Assembly: GCA_001275005.1 (NCBI GenBank)
Contig: JWZX01002060.1
Span: 1-32,179, forward strand
Length of the DNA: 32,179 bases
Source: Chrysochromulina tobinii
Lineage: Eukaryota > Haptophyta > Prymnesiales > Chrysochromulinaceae
Reading direction: 5' to 3'
A program made the position numbers and the translations under genes. Positions 1-9,231 of the stretch are shown in pieces (positions within the stretch are counted from its first letter, which is position 1; the number at the start of each line of letters is the position of its first letter). The notes under the pieces were generated by a model. That model saw nothing but the letters and a program-made list of their open reading frames with translations. It had not been told where the DNA came from and did not search any database.

Positions 1-1623
1 CGGGTGGGTGGGGTGGTGGGGGGGGTGGCGGCGATTCCGGGGCGGCGTCTGCTTTGGGTGGCGGCGGCGCGAAGGCGGCGTCAGCGGCCTCGATGGCGGC
101 GATCGCGGCCGCGGTCGCCTCGCGCGCGCGCTGCCCGAACGTGTCGAGCAGTTTCGTCACGAGTCGCTCGCAGAGCACCTCGGAACGCATCCGGAGCAGC
201 GCCTCGTTCTTCTGCCTCTCGGCCGCACAGAGCGCGACGAGCTTGGCTTGCGCCTCAGCGGCGGCTGGCCCGTCGCCCATCGCGATGCTCTTGAAGCGGC
301 GCAGCGCACTCTCCAGAAGGCGTGCATGCTCCTCGTGCCAGTGCAAGCTATCCACATCGAGCGGCGCGTCCGTGTCGGCGGGAGCGAACGCGCCGACTCC
401 CTCGATATATACTCTCGCCCCCTCCTCCAAGGCGCGGTTGCACTCGGCCACGATGACCGCCGTGAACGCGTTCGAGATGTTGGGCAGCGCGCCCTCGTTG
501 ATTGCATCGCAGTACATGCCCGCCAGCTGCAGCAATGGGGCCGACCGGTACGCGCCTCATTCGCACAATTCATTTCGCACTCATTAGCACTCATTCGCAC
601 TCATTCGCACAGCAATGGGGGCCGACCGGTACGCGCCGCGGTGAGAGTGCACTCAAGGGCACTCGAGGGCACTCATTCGTACAACTCAAGGGCACTCAAG
701 GCAAGAGAGCACACCTGCAGCAGCGTCCGGCCGGTAAGCGCCGGCCCGCCCACGCCGAGCGTTTTGGACCGCGCCCCTCCGAAGAGCCGCGTCTTGAGCA
801 GGTTCACGCCGGAGACGAAGTCGGCGTTGAGCGCGCTAAGCGGCGTCTTGTCGAGCTCCCGGAGTGCCGAGGGAGGCAGCCCTGTCCCGAGCGTTGGGTG
901 CGGGAGCGCGATGCATGCACGCTCCTTAAAGAGGGATCGGATCGCCTCCCGGGTCGCATTCTGCTCCTGGATGGCGGCGGAGGTGCCCTTGGAAGGGTGG
1001 AGGCACTCCTCGAGGTACGCATCCGTCGACTGCGCGGCGCCGTGCACATCGACCAACTCGAGACTGAAGTCGCGCAGCAGCCACGTGAACTTGGGGAAGA
1101 ATGGCGCAAGCCTGTCCGCGCCGCCGCCATCATTGCCGTCCTCAGTGCGCACGACGATGCGCTGGGTGAGCTGCGCGACGAGCGAGAGCTGGTCGATGGC
1201 CGCATTGTTGATGGCCTCCTTGGAGTTGTACACGAACGCGGACGCGAGCAGGATCGCGAGGGAGAAGATCTTGGCGTCATGCCCCTCAGTCTGGTCGATC
1301 GACTGCAGGCCCTCGGTGTCGAGCAGGAGCAGCTCCTGGGGAGCGCCCGGGCCGCTCGCGTCGTTCGGCCCGAGGCGCAGCGGCTCGCCCCAGATCCAGA
1401 TGCCCTTGGTCTTCGCCTGCACGCTGTTGCCTACGCCGAATCCCGTGCCCGTGGTGCCTGCCAGTTGATTGAGGATGAAGCTCTTGCCCGTGCGGTAGAT
1501 GCCTGCGACGGCGACGACGCCAACGGTGGTCTCTACCTGATTGAGGTATGCGCGCGCCTCGTCGGTGATGACCAGCAGACTCGAGACCGGATCCACTTGA
1601 ATGAAGGGCACCGGGGCGGCCAT
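1..1623 (-). CDS. Guanylate-binding-protein (GBP/atlastin-like) large GTPase, C-terminus off the left edge
   Basis: Two exons are visible, 1623..715 and 526..1 (open at the window edge), with the intron at 714..527; both junctions are phase 0. Exon 1 carries the GBP-type GTPase domain: P-loop GIYRTGKS at residues 41-48, DTEG at 102-105 and the family's guanine-specificity motif in the form LLRDF near 182-186. Exon 2 begins LAGMYCDAINEGALPNI, which matches the start of the helical domain that follows the GTPase domain in GBPs, and then becomes a long charged helical region ending in a proline-rich stretch at the edge. Family members hydrolyse GTP and remodel membranes or act in cell-autonomous defence; the role here is not shown. 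An in-frame ATG at 1701 would add 26 residues rich in S, A and R that could be a targeting peptide. The gene is divergent from NPRL3, with about 240 bp between starts. Confidence 0.87.
527..714 (-). repeat. GBP intron with duplicated 3' splice region and TGCGAATGAG repeats
   Basis: The intron is GT-AG (GTGTGC ... TTGCTGCAG). On the + strand a 27-28 bp block starting CAGCAATGGGG is present at 530-556 and again at 610-637, differing by one extra G. Between and around the copies are short repeats of GCACTCATTC. The 3' end of the intron also resembles the end of the upstream exon: both read GCGC.TACCGG.CGG followed by TTGCTGCAG or GCTGCTGCAG. Confidence 0.75.
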
Positions 1624-1860
1624 TGAGGTGTGCACGCGCGCCGCAGAGGGGCCTCCGAGACGTTTCGAAGCTGTGAACGAGCTGAGCGACGCTGTGAACA
1701 TAAGGGTGCTGACGAGAGTGGTGTGGACTGTGTACAGTAGTGTTTGCCCAGAGCCTTTCCTGTGCCCCCGCGCCCCGACTCTCGTGTGTGCCGAGCGACA
1801 CAAGCTGCCGGAGGACGCCACTCTCCGTTCTCGACCCGTGCGCGGTCGGTTACGCGAAAC

Positions 1861-3730
1861 ATGGACGGCGTGCGCCTCACGACGCCGACCATCTTGCAGA
1901 ACGTTCAAAACTACTCGTGGGGCTTTGGAGGCAGCCAGAGTCCGACACTGCCCGCCGAGGCCGCGCCTTCCTCCGTGCTCCTCGTCGTGGCTCAGGGCGG
2001 CCACCGCATCGCCTACCACCACCCCAACACGGGCGAGGCACTACCGGCGCCGCTAGCACGCGTGCCTGGCTTCGATCCCATCGTGCTCGCCGATCTGCTC
2101 ATGACCAAGGCGGGCCGATACGAGCAGCTGCTCGACCTGACGGTCGGCGACTGCCGCCTGATCGGCTGGCCCGTCGCGCTGACCCTCGAGCCGTTCATGC
2201 GCGCGAGCGCTCCTGCGAGCGGCAAGGGTGCACCGCTCAGCGCGCTCAATGTCGTCTTCACGCTGGCGGCGGCGGCCGCGCCGAGCGACGAGGCCCGATA
2301 CGAGCGCGTGGTGGCCGCCTGCAAGAGCGCGACTGAGCAGCTCGCGCTTGCGTTGCAGCGCGAGGAGGCATGCGGCGGCTTTGTGAGCCGGCACGTCTTT
2401 GGCGTCGAGGAGGCGGCACACGCGGGTGTGGGCGCCGTTGCGGGCGCCGATACGAGCGCACGGAGCACGATCGACGAAACTTGTATCTCAACTTGTATCT
2501 CGATGGGCAGCGGCTCGTGCGCGAGTGCGAGCGCGAACCTCACCGCTTTGGAAGGGGGCAGTGTCACGAGCGGGGGCGCGAGCGAGGCGCGTGGGCACGC
2601 GCCAGCCGCGCGCGCCCCGCTGCCATCTGGCTCTATCCCAGGCGTGCTCGAGACGGCGCTGCTCAGGACGGCGCTGCTCAGGACGGCGCTGCCATCTGGC
2701 TCTATCCCAGGCGTGCTCGAGGCAGCCTTCTATGCACTTCGAGAGGGACGACCCGTCACGTTACGTGTAGGCACGCGCGCCGAGGTCGCCGTGTGCACGC
2801 CGCCGCTGCCGACGCCGCGGCCGCGCCTCGCCGCGGCCCCGGGCGCCATGCCGCCGCCGCCAGCGCTCCGTCCGTATCTGACTCTCCTCCTTCTCGAAGG
2901 TGTGATCTCCCTTGATCTCCCTTGATTGGCCTGGATTGGCCAGGTGTAATCTCCTTTGATTGGCCTGGATTGGCCTGGACTGGCCAGGTGTGATCTCCTT
3001 TGATTGGCCTGGATTGGCCTCTGACCGTCCGTATCCTCCCCTCGCCCTTCTCGTAGAGCCCGAGGAGATCATTCAACAGCTGCCCGCCGATGCGTCTCCG
3101 TTACTCGTGCGTCTTGTGCACTGCGCCAACCCTCTTCGTTCGCTCGAGCAGCTCGCGGACGAGACGGGCATCGAGATGGGCGTGCTGTTTGGCATGGTGC
3201 AGCACCTTGAGGTGTGGGGCAAGGTGCGCTTGATCCACACGCTCACGCACGAGAGCGTTCTCTGCATCCACCCGAACGCGCCGCTCCGTCCACCGGCCGA
3301 TCTTGGGCGATTCGGTTCGGAGTTCGGATCGGAACCCGGCTACGCGGCTCTGCTCGCCCTCTTCACACATGGGCAGCGCTTCGGAGCGGTGCTACGGGCG
3401 GCGGAGGACTTGCAGGTGCCCAAGCGCCGTCTCGTGCAGATGACGCTCTACCTCTTGCAGCAGGACGCGCTTCGCGAGCTCCACACGTACGTGCACTGCG
3501 TTGGCGAGCCTTCCCCTCCCGACGAAGCCGATCGCTCCGCAGCCGGGGAGGCGGCGCGCGCGCGCTGGCGCCTCTTCCGGAGGCTCCGCCCGATGTTCCA
3601 CGGAGAGCACCACCTAGAGGAGATCATGTGGCAGGAGCGGCTGAGCCGCGACGTACTCATGGACCTGCTTCAGGCGTACGAGGAGCTTTTGGTGTGCGTC
3701 GTCACGCACCTGGATGTGACGGCACTGTGA
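1861..3730 (+). CDS. NPRL3: NPRL3, GATOR1 complex subunit
   Basis: CDS join(1861..2899,3057..3730), 570 residues. The splice is phase 1 and rebuilds a GAG codon. The N-terminal longin-like part has SSVLLVVAQGGHRIAYHHP, followed by GFDPIVLADLLM and DLTVGDCRLIGWPVALT, which match the NPRL3 signature (FdxxxLAxLL, FDLxixdlrFVGhPv). After the intron, LLLLEEPEEIIQQLPADASP, LEQLADETGI and HLEVWGKVRLIHTL match the C-terminal winged-helix region. The end (FHGEHHLEEIMWQERLSRD) is the highly conserved NPRL3 tail. In known systems NPRL3 joins NPRL2 and DEPDC5 on the lysosome or vacuole as a GAP for Rag GTPases, restraining TORC1 when amino acids are scarce. Residues about 200-300 are low-complexity and contain an in-frame 23-codon duplication (2619-2721). 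Confidence 0.92.
2619..2721 (+). repeat. In-frame 69-bp direct duplication in NPRL3
   Basis: A 34-bp block (2619-2652) is repeated exactly at 2688-2721, an offset of 69 bp or 23 codons. Both copies encode LPSGSIPGVLE. Between them the 15-mer ACGGCGCTGCTCAGG occurs twice in tandem. The reading frame is kept. The segment lies in the poorly conserved linker between the longin-like and C-terminal parts. Confidence 0.9.
2900..3056 (+). repeat. NPRL3 intron made of a 44-bp tandem repeat
   Basis: The donor context AGGTGTGATCTCC (2898-2910) recurs at 2942-2954 (one mismatch) and 2986-2998, a period of 44 bp. The rest of each unit is TTGATTGGCCTGGATTGGCC-like. Each unit therefore carries a potential 5' splice site. 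The last 32 nt of the intron (3025-3056) resemble the last 32 nt of exon 1 (2868-2899), both beginning CCGTCCGTATC and ending CTTCTCGNAG. Confidence 0.9.
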
Positions 3731-3995
3731 TCGCATTCAGCTGTACCACCGTAGGATACCCGCTGTGTGGGTGCGGTGTCTTGTGGACTTGTGGCGCAGG
3801 CATGGGCGCAGGGCACAAACGTCGCTTTTTTCGCGGCTTTCTCGCTCGTGGCGGAACACGAGGACCTCCGTCAACCGGAGAACATGCTAACAAAACCTCG
3901 AGCGACTCGGAAGACACGAGTCGAACGGAACTGAATAACAGGCAAAAAACTGCTGCCTCCGGTCCACCTAATTTGGGCATCTGTTTGAGGACGCG

Positions 3996-5787
3996 CTATT
4001 GAGAGCGCGCTCTCGGCGGCTCTTGCGCTCTCAACGCGAACAGTGACACGCAGCCGCAGCACAATGCGCTCGTCGTCACGATGGCAGCGCCGCAACTTGT
4101 CACATCCGCCTGCGCGCGAGAGCAGGGGCCACACTTGTAGATCGAGGAGCGCACGCGTTGGGGCAGAGGGCACAGGCGCGCTTGCGAGGCACCCAGGGAA
4201 GGGCAGTCACAGCAAGCGCTCGTAGCATGCTTTAGAACGCGAGCGTTTGAGCGCCATGTCGAGCGCACCAGGATGCCTAAGGCTATCGGCGCCATCAGTG
4301 AGCCAATGTCGCCTGAGGTGCGCGAGACGGCGTTCGCCTGGCCGCGCTGCGTGCGTGGGAGTACCTGATGAGGGAGGCAATCACACGATGAGGGAGGCAA
4401 TCACACGATGAGGGAGGCAATCACACGATGAGGGAGGCAATCACACGATGAGGGAGGCAATCACACGATGAGGTGGGAGTACCTCCGCTGTGAATGCCCC
4501 GAGTGCCGGCCCAATGACGGCTGATGAGAGGCTCGACAGCAGTAGGAGCGCGTAGAAGGCCTCGCGCGTATCGACGAACGCAAGGCACGCGAAGCTAATA
4601 TGAGAGAGCACGAGGCCTGGGATGATGAGGGCTTTTCGACCGGTACGTGCAGCGAGCCAACTGCCGAGCGGCATCCCCGCCTGCATGCAATGAGGGAGGC
4701 CATCAGAATGCAATCAGAGGCAATCAGAGGGATGTGCTCCGGCGAGGCCCACCACGGCGCTGATCCCCGTGAGCGAGAACATCGCCCCTAAGTCGGCTGG
4801 GCTCGCGCCCCAAGCCTCACGGGCGTGAAGCGTCAACACCACCATGAAGCACCCTTGGCCCAGGGAGGCGGAGGCGGCGAGGGCCGAGAGCGCTTGTACA
4901 TTGCTCGAGCGCAGCAACGGTAGCATCGCAGCAATTGCGCGCTGTACCGGTAGCGTGCGTTCGCTCAGCAAGGGCGAAGGGGCAGTGCCGCCGCCGCCGC
5001 CACCCACACCACCGTCGCTGCTGCCGGCACCGGGGCGCTGCTGCCGTAGCTGCAGCGTCTCGGGAAGCTGTGCGTAGCCGAGGGAGCATAGTCCAATGCC
5101 CACTCCCGCCAGGTAAAAGTTGTTACGAACCCCGTAGGCTTCCGCTAGGACACCACCGAGCATCGGTCCGGCCACCCAAACGCCGGAGAGCACGAAGCTC
5201 TGGAAGGCCATGAGCTGCGCACGGTGCTGTGGCGCACGGTCCGTCAGGTCCTGCATCATCGCCGACGAGCCCGACATTGAGCTGGCCGAGCCCGCGCCGA
5301 TGAGCAGCCGCATGCCGAGCACCGCGGGCAGACCGCTTGTCATCACAAGCCCGGTGCCGAACTGGCCCGCGGCGGTGATGAGCGTGCCCCAGCGCATCAA
5401 GGGCTTCCGACCCACCGTGTCCGCCAAGCGGCCGAGCGGCAGATTCACGGCGAGCCTGGCAAAGGCCGGAGCAGAGATGAGCAAGCCAGTGCCCGCAGCT
5501 CCGAGGCCCATCTCCGTCGCCAGCAGCGGGAACACAGGGACCACCTGCGCGACGCCAATGTTTAGCATCATTTGCGAGCCAACGAGGATGCCCACATCCC
5601 GACGGAGCGCCACGTCCTCCCATATCGAGCCTGACGAAGAGGCTGATTTCGAGCCTTCATCGGCCTGCGGCGGCGGCTGCCCAGACATGCTCCGGAGCCC
5701 GACGCGCACCGGAGAAAGATGCTGATTCGATCGACGGCAGCAGCGGCTCGAGGCCTTAAGGTGCGAGGAGCCCCGTCGCGCGAGCAT
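3996..5787 (-). CDS. Major facilitator superfamily transporter
   Basis: Four exons on the minus strand: 5787..4738, 4680..4483, 4364..4269 and 4109..3996, all phase 0, giving 485 residues. The MFS motif A is clear at residues 119-130 (GRLADTVGRKPL) and is repeated in the second half as GSWLAARTGRKALIIPG. RGQANAVSRTSGDIGSLMAP precedes the last helices, and joining GIL to ADVTSCGAAIVTTSALCCG restores the usual final transmembrane segment, which is why I prefer a third intron to reading through. The order resembles bacterial-type multidrug or sugar efflux MFS proteins; the substrate is unknown. The N-terminus (MLARRGSSHLKASSRCCRR) is Arg/Ser-rich, compatible with organelle targeting; an internal Met at residue 34 is an alternative start. 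A Gly-rich stretch sits in the central loop. Intron 1 appears to use a GC donor. Confidence 0.85.
4365..4482 (-). repeat. MFS intron 2: five 20-bp tandem units between 12-bp direct repeats
   Basis: On the + strand the unit GATGAGGGAGGCAATCACAC starts at 4367, 4387, 4407, 4427 and 4447, with a partial copy at 4467. The intron is 118 bp. The sequence GTGGGAGTACCT occurs perfectly at 4355-4366 and 4473-4484, exactly one intron length apart, spanning the 3' and 5' splice junctions. In the sense strand both junctions read AGGTACTCCCAC, so the first bases of the intron duplicate the first bases of the next exon. Confidence 0.95.
4681..4737 (-). other. MFS intron 1, 57-bp GC-AG intron
   Basis: Sense strand reads GCC GGA | GCACAT ... 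TTGCATGCAG | GCG GGG. Removing it in phase 0 yields VVGLAG-AGMPLGSW, the expected helix-to-motif-A transition. The only nearby GT donor would delete VVGLAG. The body has CTCTGATTGCC and CTGATGGCCTCCCTCAT, the same vocabulary as the HECT gene introns. Confidence 0.65.
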
Positions 5788-6017
5788 GTGACGAGTCGGT
5801 TGTGCGCGCGGTCGGCACGCTTCGGACGTCTGTGCGGTCTCGTTCTCCGCGGAGGTGCGGGAGACGCGCGATCTCTCGTTTAGAACTTGAGGCTAACGTG
5901 AGGCTCAATGTACGGTACGACTCGCGAGGCTTCCTTTACTGCAGGGATCTGGATTTGGATGAAGTCCTGTTTCAGCCGTTTCAGCATTCCGCAGGGCTGT
6001 AACGGACTTTTTTCATC

Positions 6018-9000
6018 ATGTTCGCCGAGTTGCAGGAGCGCCTGGCCTCTCGCCGCTCATCCGCACAGACAGAAGGCTCCGAGGAGGCCGAGAACGCTGC
6101 AGCGACCTCAGCGGCGTGCTCTCCGACGAGCTCTCCGCGGGCGCGGCCGCAACCGCTACCAGCCTCCCGCATCAAATGGCTCGAATCGGCCTTGAGCTTG
6201 CCGTCCACCGCGGCTCTAGCGCCGCCGCCACCGAAGGCACCGACGCCGTCAGCAGCTCCCGCGGCAGTGCAACCACTGCCAACGGGCCTGCGCCGAACGG
6301 CATCCGCTGCGGATGTCCACCGTGCAGCACTGATTGATGATCATTCTGTACCTCCCAAAGCTGCGGAGTTCTCTGGTTCCAAGAAGGCCGAAGAGGCTGC
6401 AGCCCTTCGCCGATCCGCGTCTGCCAAGGAGTTTGATCGACGGTTCAATAGCAGCCATGCGGCCGATGATTCGAGCCATTCAAGCGGCCCTGCCGCGGCG
6501 TTGGCCGCACCATCACCGCTGCCCAAGTCTCGGATTCAATGGCTCGATTCGGTCTGGAACTCGCCTTCAGCGACGCCGCTGCCACCAAAGGTACCGAGGC
6601 CGTCGGCGGCGGCAGCAGCGCCGCCTCTGCCCCAGGCCCTACGCCGAACGGCGTCTGCAGAGGAGTATGATCTCCACGCAGCCAAGGTGGCTGGGGCCGT
6701 ACGTCGCCAAGCTGCCGGGATGCACGAGTTGCGTGGTGTAGAGGAGGCTGAGAAGGCTGCAGCCCTTCGTCGATCCGCGTCCGCCAAGGAGTTTGATGTC
6801 CACGCAGCTGTGGTGGCGGGCTCCACCCGTCGCAAGGCAGCCGAGCTCGCGCTCGTACGCTCCCAGCGCGAGCAGGAGATGGCGCGTGGACCTCAACCCG
6901 TGGCTGCGCTTCGGATTGCCGACGAAGGGTTGCGAAGCGCAGCCACCTTCACGACGGGGCTGCGAGCGCTACGCCCAGTGACGCAGCGGCCGCCTTCGCC
7001 GTCGAAGCCAGACCCGCACCATTCCCCGCTCTCCATCACAGCTCTCCATTCACAGCTCTCCATCACGGACTCGATGGGGGGCGCCTCTTGGTCCAAGCCA
7101 GCCGCCGCGGCATTCACAGCTGCCGCGGCATTCACGGACTTTCTCGCGGCCTCCGATGCACTCAGCGTACTCTCCACGTACGAGGCGCTCCTCGCTTGCC
7201 TCGGGCTCGAGCATGCACCGTCGCTTCACAAGCTCTCTTCACAGCTGTCACAGCCGGGACTGCCGCACCGTGCGAAGCAGCTCCTCGGCTGCCTCGAGAG
7301 CCGCGGCGCCGCTCCGCAGTATCGGTGCGGCCTCAAGCTGAGCCATCAGCGAGGCATGCGGAGCACCGTGCACGCCGTCGTGATCGGGGCCGGCCCTGTC
7401 GGCTTGCGCTGCGCCATAGAGCTCGCCTTCGTGGGGGCACGGGTGGAGGTGCGAGAGGCGCGCTCGCACTTCTCGCGGCTTCAGGTACTCCATTTATGGG
7501 AGTGGGTCGAAGCCGATCTGATTGAGCTCGGCATAAAGCACATCGATCCGTCCATCTTTGCAACGGCCGATCTGCGGCGCTGCTCGACTGCGCAGGTGAG
7601 TGCCGTGGATCGGCTTTTGATGGCAGTTGATTGCTCCGTGTCGACAAGAGGAGCCCAGACACATCTGATTGGCTTTTGATGGCAGTTGATTGCTCCGTGT
7701 CGACAAGAGGAGCCCAGACTCATCTGAGTGGCAGCGGTCCACGTACTGACGCATTCTTGTCGCTCGAGCGCGCAGCTCCAGCACTCGCTGCTCAAGGTGG
7801 CACTCCTTCTTGGCGTGCGCGTGCGCCTCGGCTGCGACGTGGACGCGCTCAATACGGCGCTCAAATCTCCGGCGCAGCTCGATGCACTCGATACGGCTCT
7901 GCCCGACCAGCGACGACTGGCAGCCTTCAGCTCGAAGGGTGCGGACTGGAGGCTCGATGTGCTGGTCGACGCCTCGGGCGGGCGCTGTTCGATCTTTGAG
8001 CAACTTGGGTTCGCGCAGACGGTGGCGCTGCGCTCGGCGCGCGCGATTGGGATCGTCATCAGCCTCGTCAACCGCAAATCTCCCGCCGAGCTCGAGCTGC
8101 GCGAGAGCACGTGGTCCGCCCAGTACTTCCAGCACGAGTTTCGTCAGCTCGAGCTCACGGCCGGCGTCGTGCTCGAGAACCTCGTCTACTACCGCAGCTC
8201 GGGCGCCTTTGCCGACGCGGCCACCCACTACTTCGTGATGACGACCTCGCAGGACGCATTGCAGGGGTTCGGCGCGCTGCGCGACCCGCGCGTGACCGAG
8301 GTCGCGAGCGCGTGCGCCCCCGCCAACGTGGACGCTCAACGGCTCGAGGCCTATGCCCGTGCGGCGATCGTGGCCTTCGTGCCCGCCCTCGGAGAGCAGC
8401 CGCTCGTCCCCGGACAGCTGAGCGTCTTTGACTTCTCTTCGCGACGGCAGTCGAGCCAAGCGGCGGCGGTGGTGCCCGGCGCCGTGCTGGGCGGGCGTCA
8501 AGAGACCTGCTGCCTTGTGACGCGCGTGGGCGACGCGCTGCAGGAGCCGTTTTGGCCCGAGGGCCTCGGCATCAACCGCGGCTTCTTCCACGTCCTCGAC
8601 TGCGCTGACATGGTGCAGCAGGCGGCGCCGTTGCTCTTCCCGGCGCACGGGCAGCCGCCCACGACGACGGAAGCCTTTACCGGTATCCTTCGGAGGCGCG
8701 AAGAGCTCTATGGGCTCACCAAACGCCTCTCCGGCACCAACCGGCTGCAGGAGCTCAAGCCGCACCACGACGGCGCGCGCCGCTTCTGCTATGGCCTGGA
8801 TCCCGCCACGAGGTATGCGGCTTGGGTGGATGCTGTGCCTGCCACGTGTCCATACGTGCCTGCGACGCCCGTCACGACGCCCTCCCTCGCACTCGGTGCC
8901 CCCTCACTGGTGCGTACGTCGTCGAGCCGCCCGCGCATGGCTTTCCACGTGGGCTGCCACAGCATACATGGCGCTATGGTCAGGGTGTGAGGCCGATGCT

Positions 9001-9076
9001 GCCTCTTGACGAGCGCGGGCGCAGGGAGGGGTACTCCCCAGGGTCATCCTCACTCACAGCGGAGAATCCCACCTAG
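6018..9076 (+). CDS. MICAL-like FAD monooxygenase with repetitive N-terminal extension
   Basis: Preferred model join(6018..7595,7776..8825,8963..9076), 913 residues. HAVVIGAGPVGLRCAIELAF (near residues 452-471) is the FAD-binding motif. FSRLQVLHLWEW, the junction AQ-LQHSLLKVALLLGVRV, THYFVMTT, GDALQEPFWPEGLGINRGF and YGLDPATRY follow the MICAL flavoprotein order closely. MICALs oxidise actin methionines with NADPH and depolymerise filaments; this is known for the family and only inferred here. No CH or LIM domain follows. Instead about 440 N-terminal residues hold repeats of LRR(T/S)ASA followed by KEFD-like text, and two copies of an SRI(K/Q)WL(E/D)S block. The third exon is chosen because TRYAAW-HTWRYGQGVRPMLPL restores the family's VRP after TRY; read-through would instead end at 8990. 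Confidence 0.85.
7596..7775 (+). repeat. MICAL intron 1 with a 59-bp tandem duplication
   Basis: A 59-bp unit beginning GGCTTTTGATGGCAGTTGAT starts at 7612 and again at 7671 with very few differences. The intron ends GCTCGAGCGCGCAG while exon 1 ends GCTCGACTGCGCAG (12 of 14 identical), so the upstream exon end is echoed at the 3' splice site. Splicing is phase 0. Confidence 0.88.
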
Positions 9077-9231
9077 GGTAGTTCGTTTAGAGAACCTTTC
9101 GACGTTTCGAGCATTGCCGTGTGCATGCGACGCGTGATACCCCAAACTTGCGACGAAACGCGCGATGCGCCGTCGATGCACGCCGTCGAGAACCCTCTGA
9201 CGGGCAACATTGAGGCATCACGATTCATTCG

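Noticed and set aside
8-1626. Two plus-strand ORFs (486 and 374 residues) at the left end
   Set aside because: They are antisense to the GBP gene, whose P-loop, DTEG and helical-domain motifs identify the real strand.
3996-4364. Transporter exon 3 read through to 3996 without intron 3
   Set aside because: Read-through inserts a Cys/Arg-rich non-membrane segment; splicing 4269 to 4109 in phase restores the final transmembrane helix.
7494-8768. 424-residue minus-strand ORF opposite the MICAL gene
   Set aside because: The plus strand matches MICAL across the whole segment; the antisense frame has no recognisable content.
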